A stretch of DNA of 64,000 nt. It comes from Hydractinia symbiolongicarpus (Eukaryota > Cnidaria > Hydrozoa > Anthoathecata > Hydractiniidae). The stretch lies in the NCBI RefSeq assembly GCF_029227915.1, contig NC_079884.1, positions 23,870,001 to 23,934,000 of the forward strand, in the 5' to 3' direction. Below are positions 24,165 to 38,800 of the stretch, in pieces; the first letter of the stretch is position 1; every line of letters starts with the position of its first letter. The translations under genes were made by a program, and so were the position numbers. The notes beneath the pieces were generated by a model that saw nothing but the letters and a program-made list of their open reading frames with translations, made no database searches and was not told where the DNA came from.

Positions 24165-26854
24165 CTAGTCGTGATGTACACCATTGTTGTCATAACTATG
24201 AAGAGTTTCTTTTTGAGTAAACTTTGCCTGCATCGGAATATCGTGAGAATTGGCGCCATTCTTTGCAGTCCGTCTTTCTATTGTGTTGAAATAATCGTAT
24301 TTTTTCGACAAAATACCACTATCAAACAAGTAATTTGTTAGATAAGAAACAGCCAGCAATACTAGAAAAGCCACTACCATAGACATTGAACGAAATGGAA
24401 AATTCTGGAAATCTCCATCTGTCTGATAAAAAGGATATTTAATAGTTGCAGGTATGCCAATCAAACTCTCTCCTCCTGTTATTCGTAAAAACAATCCAAT
24501 CACATACGCACAAATAGATCCATAGGTGTTGACAAAAGGGATATGTAGTGCACCAATAAGCTGTGGGAAAACTACAACAAATACAAGATCGGAACACAAT
24601 ATAAACAGAGCATATATGCTTTTGACTGTTAAACCAATTAGAGTTGACAATGCACCAACGACGAAAATTCCGATTCGAATTACCCAGATAACTTCTTTTC
24701 CAGATGCCTAAAAATTAATATGGAATATAAATTTCGTCAAATATGCCATCACCTAAGAGGTTTATCAATTATATTTGCTTATTGGGTTGGTTAATCCGTC
24801 TTCATACTTTTTATATTTTATACTGCATACCTTTGTAGTTCAAGTTCAGGCAAGGAAATTAACAACGCAACCAAACGCTTACTGTTTACAATTGGGGGAA
24901 TGCAATGCTATATTATTAGATAATATCTTGAATATTCAAAAATGATTTTACTTGTCACTCACGTTAGGCTTAAAGATTGTCTTATAAATATTATGCCCAA
25001 ACATTGAACTAGCTGACAAAACTGATGAATCGGCAGACGACATCACTGCAGCAGAGATAGCTCCCAAACCAATAAAAGACACCCAACCAGGGGTTAAGTA
25101 CTGAAGCACCATAGGAAGAACCATTCGTGTATCAATGATTGTTCCATTAGCATCCACAAGATTGGCATCTGCATTAGTGATGTTTGTCCAATCTAAATAA
25201 ATCATAATTAAGTTTTGAGAACTTCATTTAATCCATGAACCAAAACCGTTGAGTACATCCTTGAATTTCTTTTTAATCCTTTCTCGGGAAGCCAAAAGAC
25301 TAAATTATTAATATGTTTTTTACTAATATTGCACATCTTTTTATAACTAAATAAAAAGAAGTTCTACAACATTTTACATTATTATTAAACGCCCACCTAA
25401 AGATTTTGCTGCAGCCCCAATCAAAACAGGCGGTAATGCAGACATGAAACAACCAAATGATGCGATGAAAGATAAAAGTTGAGCCTGGCGGGGAGTCTTT
25501 GATGATAACACTCTTTGGTAGTAAACTTGCCATGGTATGCCTCCACAGATCTAATGAAGGCAAGAATTATCCAAGTTGTGTTTTGTGACTTCCGAAAAGG
25601 AAAGATTAAAATAAGAATAAGAACTTACTATGAGTATGGAATAATCAGTCCATAGTCCAGCACTATTTGGTTCGATTGTTCCCAACCAAGCACTGCCTGT
25701 GTCAACAATGCTATTGACTTTATCATGGGTTAAGGCAAAGGGGACAGCTAACCATAAACCCACTGTAATGCAGGCCAGTTGGATAACGTCTGTGAAAGCG
25801 ACAGCATACAATCCTCCAAATAAAGTATACCCAACAGCAATGAATGCAGATATGATAACTGATACAGTCATATTTAGTCCAAGAATAACTGCTAATGTTG
25901 CACCCAAAGCTGCTAGTATTGAGCCGGTATAAAATGTTTCACCAAGAAAAGCAGGTATATACAACAATGCTCCCATTTTTTTACCATATCTCTCTTGCAA
26001 AGGGTCCAGCATGGTCATGTAGTTTGCTTCTCGCATTGGTTTGGCAAAAAACAATCCACCTATTGGAGAAACAAAACAAAATTGCTAAACGCGTCTACCT
26101 TTTAGAATGACTTATAACCCTGCTTCAATAAAGGTGGTAAACATGAACTCACCTATTGTTAAACTTACTGCATACCCCCATGGCGCTTGCGCCCATGATA
26201 AACCAGAAGTATAAACCGACTCGGCGGTACCATTAATATAACCACCACCAACCCACGTAGCTGTAAGAAAAGAATTTCTATTGTTTATTTTGGCACCAGT
26301 GAAAGAACAATATAAAAGAATGTGGTAACTGACCAAATAACTGTGAAGTATAATATTGACAGATACCGTGAGAACTTTAGAAATCAATGTCTAATTAACT
26401 CAAGGCAAATTAGCGAATTATATTTCAAAAGAGAATATCTCGTATTTGACATTATGCCACTAAAAATAATCTGTTTTTCTTTTTTCATTTATTGCCTGAC
26501 GCATTGGCTGTCAGTCGAATAAAGTCTGAAATTTATTGGTAAAAAATGATATAGACCAACTCCTTATTATCCGTTATACCAATTTATTACAACAGGATTG
26601 GCAGCAAAAGCAAAAGTAATTTTTATTAGTGTTTTACAGTGTTATATTGTACAGTGTTTACCTGTCATTGTGCAGCATCCTACAAACAGACTTATATTTC
26701 TGCCAGCTAAAATAACCTCTGTGGTTTTTTCATCGGTAGTGATAGCTTTTTGCGAGTTCTGTTTCTTCCTCCATGCAGCGTATAATCCAGTCGAAAGAAT
26801 GAGTAAATAAAAAACAATAATGCTTATAACGCCTGCTACGTTTACTTCACTCAT
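24165..26854 (-). CDS. Sodium-coupled high-affinity choline transporter-like, paralog A
   Basis: Exons in coding order: 26854-26662, 26260-26153, 26059-25629, 25550-25397, 25192-24963, 24707-24165 (TAG). All phases join, giving 552 residues. The protein aligns along its length with SLC5A7/CHT1, which imports choline with Na+ and Cl- for acetylcholine synthesis in neurons. Landmarks are [11 protein letters not shown]-like TM1, [98 protein letters not shown] and the LRITGGES segment. The length is close to the human protein (580). The C-terminal tail is short, with IPM where vertebrates have the IL-V trafficking motif. An acceptor-like TAG lies 9 nt before the ATG. Substrate choline is inferred from family only. 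Confidence 0.92.
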
Positions 26855-27884
26855 TATTTCTTTCTACGAGTAAGATTTCAGAAAATACTGGAGCAAAAAA
26901 ATGTCATATGATTATACAAATACTGTCTTCAACTGATCTCCGGCGATTTTATGTATCTAGATTGGCCAGAATTCGTAGTGATGGAAGTCTTCCTCAAAAG
27001 ACGCTAAACCAACTTTTCTTTTTAAACCAATCTTTCTGTCTTAAAATTAGCAGTTCTTTTTGCTCGTGGTATTACTTTATAAAGTCCTTTTCGTCATAAA
27101 AAGGCTTCATTAAGACGCCTTTTTATAGCACTTGTGTTGTCAGTTTTCCACATAACACATCAAGCACTTTTAACATTCCAACGTAAAGAAGATAAAAAGT
27201 ACTGATACACACAAGCAGTCACTTTCAGTCCGTTTCAAATGAATTTTTTTGCTTTTATGCCCAAAAATGGGCATTATAAACTGTTTTAAAGGAATATCTT
27301 TGTTGAATGAACGTTTTTAACGTGATTAATTAGATTACAGGATTAGTCTTCTTTTAGCCACTTTTTCACTGTTATTTAGTAAGTTTTATAGGTTTATATC
27401 CCTGATTTGTTTATAAATATCTAGGATCGAAAATATTATGGAAAGGTGTGCTTATATCAAGTTATTATCAGATACGAATGTGTCAAAAACTTGTCTGATA
27501 TGTAGGATTTTGCCTAAACCCTCAAAGGAAGCCATTTGGTCCGGGGTTTTCAACATGTTATTGACAGATAGGCTGATTTCGTCCCCCTTTATAACATTTG
27601 ATAAGCTTTACCAGATAAATCAAATTTGTCACACATAGAGTACGTAATGAAAGGAATAAATTGGCAGGAAAATGTTTTTGCTTATATGAACGACTTTTGT
27701 GATGTTTATGGAAGCTTGAAATTTGTCCACAATACCACAATCCGCTTAAAATTCAATAATTTAGTTCTAAAGCGAATGTTTAAAGTTTCTGATAGCCAAA
27801 AAAAAATTTTAAAATATTTTACATAGTTTGCATAAAAAAAAACAAAAAAAAAATTGCATCAAAATCCAATTTTATTTGATTTTT

Positions 27885-29060
27885 GGGCGAAATTCGATAA
27901 AGTTGGGAAATCGGATTAATCACATGATTAAAATTCTCAGAAAGATTCCCTTTGACGAAATAAAGTTGCCTTCTAAGTTTTAAGTCCTAAGGATAATTGA
28001 AACAAAAGTTATTATATCTTCCTGATCATAAGAATTGAGATTTTTAGGAGTAGTTTTAAGCAATAGCTAATATCTAAGGCTCTGAGAGGTATGGGACCCA
28101 AAAATTTGACATGCATGTTTGGGCACATTTGGACAGCAAATTAAATTTGATACATGCATAAGCCAACAACAACAATTCTTCATGTTTATTTAAGTTTTAT
28201 TTACGCCTGCACTGATTACCTGATATCAGTTCAACCTGTTGCCAACTATGTATAGATTATCAAAGTTTCAGATTACCTATGAAATATCTACTTGTAAAAA
28301 CTTCTATAACCCAAGAGAAACTGAAGTGGAAAAGTGCATTTCCCCTTTAAAATTTGTTTAAAAAAGGTCAGAGATTGACGTCATTACCTTAAGCTCTTTT
28401 AACCAGTACAAAACAACAATTTTGCTTTGAAAGAGATGCTACAAGGCTAATTTGAAAGTCAAATGTATATAAAAAAGGAAGTATTAACAAAATTAGCTTT
28501 GCCTCTGTGGAAATAATCAAAAGGCCTAATTTAAACACTTTTGGCTCTTTTTTGGTTTTGGTTTGCGCGTCCAGATTCACACTATCACCAGTACTTTGCC
28601 AATCTGACGTTTAGAATTATTTATTATATAAGCAACCACTTTATAACCAATTGTATTAAAAATGTAAGACTTTTTGACAACTTTTGCATAAACAAGAATA
28701 GTATTGGTTTCCAATGTAAATTTTATTCAGCAAAACTACCTTCGGATGGATTCAAAACCCACAACCCATTACGCCTTGAGTAAAAATATTTTATTTGACG
28801 GCTTTTATATTAATCATTTGTGTAACTGGTTTGACGGCTTGCGAATTAACGCAAAATGATTTATTGATTCAAAATACAAAGTTTTTTAGAATTTTTTGGC
28901 GAAATGATTCCTCTCAACGAAATAAAGTTGTGTTGCGACTTTCTATTTTTAAGAATAACCTAATGAATTTCCACATTATAAGGATTTCATAAGAAATGGC
29001 CAAAGGATCTCAGAGGTACGGGACCTAACAATTTCACATGCAGGTGTCTAATAGATAAAT
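27885..29060 (+). repeat. Pair of diverged long repeats (27885-28140 and 28870-29060)
   Basis: Both blocks contain, in the same order, a GATT/TTTGG-GCGAAAT motif, CGAAATAAAGTTG, a region ending AATAAGGATTT-like, then TCTGAGAGGTA(T/C)GGGACC and TTCACATGCA-like words. A weaker third match lies near 31700-31830 (ATGAAATAAA-TTATGG). This suggests old copies of one dispersed element; the type is unknown. Confidence 0.4.
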
Positions 29061-30101
29061 ATAAAAAGTCAGTAAGTATCATAGCCATGCATCATATCCC
29101 TTAAGCCAGGAACAACTGTTTATCAATTTATAAGTCTTGTGAAATGACCCCGTAAATAAATTAAAAATATATTGTTGCAGTGATGTGTTATTGCCATTGA
29201 CATGCAAGATAATATATGCAGCTTCTGCATCTTGTTTCATCTCATAAATGGCTACTTTGTTAAGTGTCATTAAGTACTGTTAAAATGCTCGTTGAAACAA
29301 TATTGGACCTTTATGCGTTGCAGACTTTATCACAAAATACAGAGCAAGACTTATCAATCTCGTGTAGGCAAACATATAGGACATATTTAGTAAATATAAT
29401 GATCATAATTATTAAAGAAATATAAAAATAATAAAAAAAACCATTAAGATTACACATAAACAACGTGTAAAATGCAAATAAGTTTTTTTGGAATTTAATG
29501 AAGCACTAATTGTCATCTTATATCTGGGATAGGTGTCTTTACAATCTTCATGAAAATGAACTAGTGTTAGCACACAACACATTTAACTATGACTTAGTAT
29601 GGTATCATAACACTGCTTTAGTACTACGGCTTTTATAATTTCAATTTTCCAAAGTTCATCTATATGCGTACGTTCTATGATCTTACGAATACAAAGTCCC
29701 TTTTACCTTCGTTGTTATGTGTGAATTTGTCGCTTCAATTGCTTTTATAGTAGGCGGAACATAATTAAAAGGCCGCAGATTTTATCGATTACGGGTTTGT
29801 ATCTCAAAGTCAATTAAATTTTCCACCAAGAATGTATATTTAAAATGTCGTAAAAATAAAATTCAAATTCTGTGATTTGCGAAAAGATAACTATATTCTG
29901 TTAATAAAAAATTAAAATAATTTTTTTGGTATTTTCAAAAAGTATAGACCTAGAGTCAAGAAAAAGTGAAAGTAATTATAATGACTTTTTTATTATTATT
30001 GTTTTACAAAAAGTACACCCTTTTATCTGTCATTTTAACACAATATACCTTTACGATAATTCTGAAAAACTAACACTCCATCGCAGCTTATTTAGTGATC
30101 A

Positions 30102-30337
30102 GAGGAGGTAAAAATCACACTTTTATAGGAGTTTATTATGGAGAAAGCACGTTTTTTCGTGATAACTTTTCTTGCCGCGTTTTTTTTTAAATGAAAAGAA
30201 CACATAAGTTGTATCTTATTATTATTAACGTTTCCTGAGAATTTGAAAGAAATTGATACGACGGAAGTTAAAGAACTGGAGAAAACACGCTTTCGTCTCT
30301 GACAAACTCTCATAAAAACACGATTTTTACCTCCTTT
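30102..30337. mobile_element. Palindromic MITE-like element
   Basis: The left end GAGGAGGTAAAAATCACAC is matched by the inverted right end CACGATTTTTACCTCC. The similarity continues inward imperfectly (GAGTTT, GAGAAAGCACG against CGAAAGCGTG). The element is about 235 bp and has no transposase. It resembles a non-autonomous DNA transposon of unknown superfamily; no clear target duplication is visible. Confidence 0.55.
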
Positions 30338-30341
30338 TTTT

Positions 30342-30373
30342 TCGTTTTACAATATCGGAATATTGTAAAACGA
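30342..30373. repeat. Perfect 14-bp inverted repeat with 4-nt loop
   Basis: TCGTTTTACAATAT and its exact reverse complement are separated only by CGGA. The hairpin lies directly beside the right end of the MITE-like element, so it may be part of that element or a separate palindrome. Confidence 0.9.
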
Positions 30374-32874
30374 TGGAGAGCCGTAGGAACGCATGTACAA
30401 TTGAATTATCGTAAAGGTGTATTGCTATATCACATTCTCTTCCCCGGGGCATTTGGTCGTGAACGAACATATTTTAACAATGTTTGTGTGACCTTTTTAG
30501 TATGGCGGAAGACCGCTGCTTTACAAGTAGGATCAAATAAAGAAACACATCTGGACTAGAAACAATTAAGTTCAACATTTCCCTAGTAATGATAGTTCAT
30601 CCAAAAATTGAGAAGGGCGGCGTTCGTGATGAAGTTTTTAAAATTGTTTTGTTGAAGTTAGTGGGGTTAGGATGGGCGTTGATTAAGGTTAGAATGCGGT
30701 AACCTTGTGTTATGAAATTTTAAATTGCCACTCGATTTTATCATTGCGAGTTGATTCCTGCAAGTATTATGTTTTGAGAACTTTTTTATGTCAAAGGTTA
30801 CAGATCTGTGTAGTAAATAAAAATGAAAAACGTGTTAAAAGTTGAGAAATATATCCAAAAAGTTCACAATTAACTTTACAGTCTTTTTCTTTTCTCTAAA
30901 ATATTTTTAAACCTTATGTTAAGTGGGATTAATTTTTTTTCCTGACTAGCAAAGTATGAGAATGAAATGGTTACGATTATGTAGCCGGCAAGCTGCATTG
31001 CGTTACCTTCGGACACACGTAGGTCAGGTAGACAGTGTGTAAAACTTGCTACTGGAATTATTTCGCGCAACTGTACAACATTATAATCCACGTCAGGAAG
31101 GTGGCGAACTTTAGGAAAAATGGTCCTCCTGCTGTCACAACAATTAGAATATTGCACGGGTATGAATTTAACCAAAACACAAGTGAACTTTGAAAAGCTC
31201 AAAATGCGCAAAAGAAACTTGTGGCGGCAAAATTAAAAATTAGCCGTGCTGTTTTTTTGTCCATAAATGTAGATTGCGAATTCGAGCTAGGAGGCTAGGT
31301 TGTGCGAGCTAGCTATAGCGTTAAAGACTGGAGTACAAACAAGAGAAGCAAAATATAGCTACATTTAGCAATACAGTACTGGTACCTACAAATTTTTGTG
31401 ACGGGCCACAACAAACCGCTTCTTTTCCCATAACTTAACTTTCGTGTGGGAAGACTCAAGTGGCAAGAGTGGCAACTGTGGTATTTTGAACAAACATTTA
31501 TTGGCTAATGAAAGCAATATTTTGCTGTGCGCAAGGTCAAGACTAAAATTTTAATTTCTGCCATACGGCAAAAATATCTAAGGTAATAAAAGAACGGGTG
31601 AATTTTAATTAGTCTTAACAAATTCTATTTTTATATAAGTAGTTCCATTGAAACACTTTTTATTTTCTTGACGAACTGTATAAATTTATTTTGCTTAATT
31701 TAGTATCTAAAAAATGTTTTTTTTTCGATTTTGGAATAATCGGGTTAGTGACATGTCAAAACGTTAATGAAATAAAATTATGGTGAAGCAACAAAGTTTC
31801 TTGTGCGATACCGATTATAGGAAATTAATGAGTATAATTTAGGTACATAATGAGAACTAAAAGTTTGGTAAATAAGGTCTAATTGATAAATAAAAAAAAT
31901 TCGGGAAGTATCATAGATATTCTTTTTATTAAAAACGTCGGTAGAGAATAAGAGGGTGAAATATAAATTGCATGCATAGTCAAAGTAGCAAAAGATGCAG
32001 AATATCGTTGCCAGAGCTCTTTTCTTTTATTGCTTTCCGGTATCAGTAAGAGCGAAAAGAAGTCCTGGGAACGAAGTTGAAAGTGTGTCAGTATGAGTAT
32101 TGCGATGGAGTTATGTGTTGTTAAAAATTTATAACTTTTAAAGTTAGGTCTATTCATCTTTTTGAATACACAATGAACGCAATGAAACATTACAGATGGT
32201 TTCTTCAGAACTTTCACACGAAATTCATATTTTGTCTCGATCACCTAAAAATTTTTGTAAATATTTGTCTATTTTTATTGACAAAGATATATTGGTGAAA
32301 ATTCGAGAGAATATTATTACTTTAAAGGCGATTCCCCTCCCTATTTTGATCTCATCATTTTTTTTATGAAAAAAAACGTTTGAAAATTAAGTTATAAAGA
32401 TATGTTATTGAATAATTACGCTAGCTTTCTTTTTCTTTAAATAAATTTGTGAAGGCTTTGCATAATAAGAGATATTGCAAAATAAATAAAAAAATGAAAG
32501 TCTATACATAAAATATATGTTGTTCAATACAAAATAAAGAAAGATTTAGAAAATATAATATGTATGCGACATAACTAAACATTTGAAGATATTGGTTGTA
32601 AACAAATCAGGTTTACTGAGATAGCGAAGCTGCAATATCAATTTTTCTCATTGTAGTTTCAAGTTTAATGTCTAATAAAGTTTGTTTTTATTTTCAAAGC
32701 GATTAAAGTTATTGTCGGAAATCATAAGTTATTACTAACTGAATACCATATCAAGTTTTTTATAATCACATTTGTGTATACACTGTACGAGATTCAATTA
32801 CTTTAACGCACATAATGTTAAACGAAAGTTTGTTTATATAAAATTTTATCGAGTAAAGTTTAACTCATTTCAAG

Positions 32875-35800
32875 ATGTCTAAAAAGGTACGAGTTGTTTG
32901 TTGAGTGCTTTATTAATATGATTTTTTATGATTTGTGAGGTATAGCTATAAGAAGAAATATAGAGAACTGACGTGTTTGTATATAAAAGCTTTGATCATT
33001 CTCTCCAATTGACAAACATATCTTGGGTAGAGTCCTATTTGTATAGTTAGGAAATCCTCCCCTTGCTTTGCTTCTTCTCAGAAGCTCGCACTTCAAGCAT
33101 AGCAAAGGCAAAATAAATTTTGTAGAATAACAATGAGAGGGAGATAGAGAAATTGTACAACTTCAAACCGAATTTTAAAAAATATCACTGGAAAAAAAAT
33201 GTTTTTTTTATCAGGAACAATAATAAAAGTTGAATATTTAAAAGTGTAAGAACAAAAACTAAACAGATGAACTTTTAACCCAACCTAGTCCCCCGTGCTT
33301 GTAAGGTTTTTATATTAGGACGAAGGGATGATTTCTAGGGATGAAGTTTCGTTTGATCTTAAAACTTGGGTAGGTTAGAATTTTTGCTCAAGAAGTAGAA
33401 ATTTTTATGTCTACTCATTTCCTGCTAAGGGTCATAACAGAAATAGTTATTAATGATAAACACAGTTTACATTGTTAACTGTGTTCTAGTTATAAAAAAC
33501 CGGAGTTTCTGGTTTGCAAACTTCTAAATAGTGTTAAACGACTTCCTATAAATGTTAAACAATGTCCTTCTCTGAAGAATGGTATTCTCACTGTTCTTCT
33601 TAATCTTGCTACAAATTATTTAGGCTTTATTCTATTTGTAGGATACATCACAGAAGTTTTTCACTATACAGTTTTACGAACATGGACTTGAAGAAGCCAA
33701 AACAACGAAAGTACCAGCGCGAAAAGGAAAATCTTTGAAGTATGTTTTCGTCTATGCTATGCAGAAACTTTAGAATCAATATGTGAATCATCGATTATCA
33801 AGTTATAATAATTAAGATCTTCAGGATGATATAATTTTATTGAGCTAATTACTGGCATTTTGTGTTGACACCATTCTACTTAGAAACACAATAAAACCAG
33901 AGCCAGTAGGAATGTCGAGTCACATATAACGAATGCAACTGTGAAGGTCTGAGCTTCTAGTCACGAAAATCTATTTCCCCCAATCTAAATGATCACGTTT
34001 GCGTTTTAGGGAATCATTAGAACCAATTTTACAGAACCACAATTTGTCATTTGAGACACATTCAGTGTTTTTGGACTCGTCCAACACTCCATTACCACTT
34101 ACCAGCGAAACATTTCCATATGGTGGACATGTGCTGGTCGTTAAAGGTAATTTAATATGAACATCAAAGGATGAAATCATACCAGATTGAAATTTAGGCA
34201 TAGCACGTTGCTACATCCTCTTAAACGTCAGAAATAAATAAAAGCAGATAGACAGAAAGATAGACAGAAGTAGGCAAATAATAAAGTTATAGTAAATTTC
34301 TATTTAAGTTAACTTGATCCCTTAATGGACTTAACTATTGTTTAAAATAAAAGTTTGTCTGGGTGTTTTTATGTTTGATAATTATTATGTAAACAACTAA
34401 ATTGATTTTATTCTTATTTTACTTTACATGAACATGAGAAAGACCTTGGTTTTCCCTAGGCCCGTGTACGGCAAGTTTTTGATTCTTCTTAGTTTCAACT
34501 ATAGAACTATCATTAATACTATGGGTTAATAAACTTGTAAAGAACATTTGGTATGTTTATCAGTACTCTATTGTGATTTTGTGCAATTACATAGTAAAAA
34601 TAAAAGGTGTACGCGCCAAATGCTGGCAACTTTCGTAGATGTAACTACTTTATTTGATTAACAAAGTATTTATTTGTTTCATTTTGTAGCAAACGAACAA
34701 ATTAAAGTTGACAAAAGAATATTCTCCATGCGAAAGGATGATGGAAAAAAAAGTCCAGTACGTTGCTACTCTTATTATGCGAAGTTTTTTTTTAAATTGA
34801 GTTGAGAATGACTCATTTCTGGTATGATGCAGTTATATTCTTGAATGTTCATGGAAATTTAAGAAAAACTGCTGGCTTAACATTGCACCTTTTTTGAGTA
34901 CTTAAATCTACATAAATAAGATATTTTATATAAAATACTATTTTTTCATTATATCCTGTTTTTTTTGACAGATCAGGATTTAAACATATGTGTTATGACT
35001 TCTTTATTTACTAATTTCTAGGAGACTAACAAACGTTTTTCAAGTTTGCTAAAAGATTATGAAGCGAATGGATTTGATGACGAAACATTTGACGCTACTG
35101 ATGGAGATTCGCCTAAAATAGAAGAAGTTGATGAGTTTTTTCTTGAGACATCTTGGAAGGATGTTATCACTGAAACAGAGAATATAACAGATAGACAACG
35201 AGTTCAGCAAGAAGCCATATGGGAATTACTTTCCACAGAGATCACATTTATCAAAGATATCAAAATTGTCATTGATGTATGCAATTTCATTTTTACAATG
35301 TTTTTAATCTAGCCAATTTTAATCGCTCTTTGGTACTAACTAACTTTACGTTCTATCGATCTAATGTTTAAGAATGGGCATTTCAAATAATCGGATTTTC
35401 TGATTAAAAATCATATCTTCTAATCACAAAACTGAATTTTAAAATGTAAATTTTTTAGTCATTTTTTTTTTTTTTTTAGATTTTTCAAAAGTGTTTTCTA
35501 AGCCTACAAAGGGAAGGTTACCTCACAGAAATTGATCAATCAGTAATATATGCTAATATTAATGAAATATACGAAGTCAATGTGTCTTTCTGGAATCTAC
35601 TCAAGCGAGCTGTCGAAAATGCAAGGTCGACAAAATTACCAATCAAACCAAGTCAATTGGTTCAATCATTTGAAGAGGTTTGTGGACTATTTTTTGTATT
35701 TTAAGTCTAATTAAAACCACATTAGTACAAGGTTCCAACATAACCTCCTTTTGTCTTTAGTTTGAAGAACTTTTCCAACCATATATCACATTCTGCAATG

Positions 35801-38800
35801 CTGACACGTCAAACATGAAAATACCGAACTGTTCACAACGGACAAATGAAATGTTGAAAGAATATTTTTTAGTAAGCAAAATATTATACGTTTCTGATCT
35901 GTTTATTATTATTATTTCGTTGTTATTGTTTCTTGATTTCGCGCTAAAGACTATTTTTCATTAAGGCATTTCTAACAGCATCTTCCAGGTATCTGGGTGC
36001 ACATTAATATTTCTCCTGGCTGTGACAGCCTGCATGTTTGCAGCATTGGATGTTAACCAACCTCAAAAGCATTTTTAACAACAATGAAATGAAAATTGAA
36101 CACATTAAACGCGACGTTTAAACTCTAAAAACTTTGGTCGTGAATGCTTTAATGGAAAGACACTTTAAGATACCTATTAAAATATGCAAATAATATAATT
36201 TATTTTCCCCTTCTTAGTGGTGTGACAATCATGAGAAGTGCAAACGAATCAAATTAACAGGATTTTTAATCAAACCATTACAGAGGGTCACCAAATATTC
36301 GCTTTTGATCAGAGCAATACTTAATAAAACAGATGATGAGAAGGAGAGATTGCTGATGGAAGATATGGTGAGAAAGTAAAATTATTCTCGACTTAAAGAA
36401 TTTCCTTGCAATCGTCTGCTTCTGTTCTCTGATAAGAATTTTAACTTGGTAACCGCTTAAGCGTAAGTTCAACTTTCCGACCTCCACTAATTTTTAATCT
36501 TCGGTGTTAGATTTGGAAATGGACATGAGATACAGTTTTTAGGCTGCCATAACTCTGAAAATTCCTGATATATCATTAAACCGTTTGTTTCAAAATTTAA
36601 GTCTTGCTGTTTTGAAAAGGAATGCCAAATGTACGAAGATATTACAAAAAACTACAACTTGTCTTAAAAGCCTTGATGCAACTTTTATTAAAGTCGCACA
36701 CCTGTAATGAAGGTTCAAAACTTGCGAAATACTAAAAGTATGTCCATGGCAATGCCTTACCAATCCTTTCTATTTTTTCCTTTTAAGTGTAGAATGTTTA
36801 ATTTGGACTTTTAACGACAACTTTATGGTAGAGAATAGTTCTTGATTAAGTTTTATGTAATATATACCGATAAAGGCAAGTACTGTAAAAAAATGTAGGT
36901 AATATTTCTTGAACTTTTATCAACCTCTACTTTATCTGTACTTCTTAGAGGTAAACTAAGACTTATTCAAAGGGCTTTTCTAAGCATAAAGTTCGTTTTC
37001 TCAAAATCTCTTCCTGTTCAAAGTCAGGTTGTTTAACTTTTTCTAGGAGACACCACACTTTTAATCTTTGCCATCACGTGTGACATTTAAGTATAATAGT
37101 TAGCTTGTGTCGAAATGTTGGCATCTTAGGCGACACAACCCCTACATTTGAATCCCCTTAATTTTTAAATTTTTTTGGAACAACATTAGCCTACATTCAC
37201 CTAATATAAATTAGCTCAGTTCCTAGCTTTTTCCATAAAATACATGAGTGGTATAAATTAGCAGTAAGTACATTTAATCTCCCTAAAAAATAATCTTATA
37301 ACAATGACGCTCATGGATAACAATTTTTTGAAAAAAAAATACAAGTTAGCAAATGTAATTTTTAGATGTCACGAGTAGAAACATTTGTGTCAAAAATTAA
37401 TTCTGCAGTTCATATGCGACAAGAATATGAAAAACTGATCAGTGTGCTAGCTAAATTCGATACGTACTGTCCCCAAGATGCCGTCAATGACGAAACTGAA
37501 AAGGTAGGCTTGTTTAGACATCTTTGACATTCTCGAGATTGTAATCAAACCTCTTGCAATATAGTTCCTCATTATATAAAAGATAGATATCCGCAGATAC
37601 CAGGCAATGGGATTTTAATATCTCTTGATCGTCTCATTCCCTGCCTTCAAATACCTTACTAATTTTTCAATAATGTTATTTTTGCTTTACCCTTCGCCTG
37701 TTTGACTATAAAGTCTCCTGTTTCTGCTGTTGCATGGGTTCAGGTTGTATTTAGTTATCAGGACTTTAAAAAGTAAAAATGAGAAAAAAAAGAATTAACC
37801 GTAATAGAAGTATTGCCATTTTATGCTTAACCCAACAGCTGGGGTGGACTAGCGCTAAATATTTTGGGTCGGAGAGAATTATGTTTTATGTACCCAGTGA
37901 TTTTTTTTAGATAATGAGCGAATACTGCAATTTGGATTTGAAAGGAAATATTCCTGGTGTGTCCGAAGACGAGAAAAGATTCCTTCTAAAGGATGGACCA
38001 ATGAAACTAGTGGAGAAACAGACGAAAGTAAGTGTGGTGTTGTTGAGGTTTGAAGGTATACATTTGTTACTCGTGGCGTTCCATAGTACATTCCTTATTC
38101 TCTTCGTTCTTTATTCTCTACGTCCATTCGTTTTTTTCTTACTTCTTCCCTTTTTTCACTTCTTCTCTTTTGGCCTAACTTTTTAAACGTTTTCTTGGTA
38201 AATTAGTAAATTACGAATAAAAAAAAATTCACCAAAAAATTGTTGCCTGAGATGTTGTGAATAAAAACAAGGAGTTTTCTCCAGTGTTATTTTTTAATGA
38301 CATAATCCATGTTAATATTTTAATGCCGTTATTTTTTTTTTTATTTTTTTTTGTTGTCTGAAAACATGAGCTACACTCCCACTTCTTACCTCTACTACAG
38401 TCCAGGTCACGAGTAGAAAAACGCAGTGAAATATACACTTACATCTGACGTTATCAACATGTGTTGTTTTTTTGTTTTTTTAGAAAGATGTGCATGCCTT
38501 TTTATTTTCGGACGTTTTTGTATTAACGAAACTAAAACGAAATATCGACAAATATCGAATCATAAGGCAACCATTTCGATTGAACAAAGTTGAATTGAAA
38601 GTTTTGAAAGACCCTGGTTCCCTTTTGTTCATTTATTTAAATGAATATGGGGTGATGGCTAATGCATTCGTACTTCAAATCAATCCAAGTGAGCAAGCCA
38701 AATGGTTATCCGCTTTTCAAAAAGCTAAGGTTTGTCTTGTGTTATTACACATCCGTTAATTTTAAAGTTAATTTCAATCTGCTGTTTCGAACAAATTCAT

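Larger units (their letters stand above)
26855..32874. other. Intergenic stretch upstream of paralog A and RhoGEF gene
   Basis: This is the divergent promoter interval of paralog A (minus) and the PLEKHG5-like gene (plus), about 6 kb. I see no supportable gene. ORFs at 30876-31211 and 31879-32244 (minus) lack family resemblance. Contents recognised: a diverged repeat pair, a palindromic MITE-like element and a perfect hairpin, listed separately. Confidence 0.5.

Noticed and set aside
30876-31211. 111-codon minus-strand ORF
   Set aside because: It starts with TTG, shows no family resemblance and has no supporting splice structure.
31879-32244. 121-codon minus-strand ORF
   Set aside because: Composition is typical of AT-rich noise (Phe, Ile, Lys, Ser); no recognisable domain.
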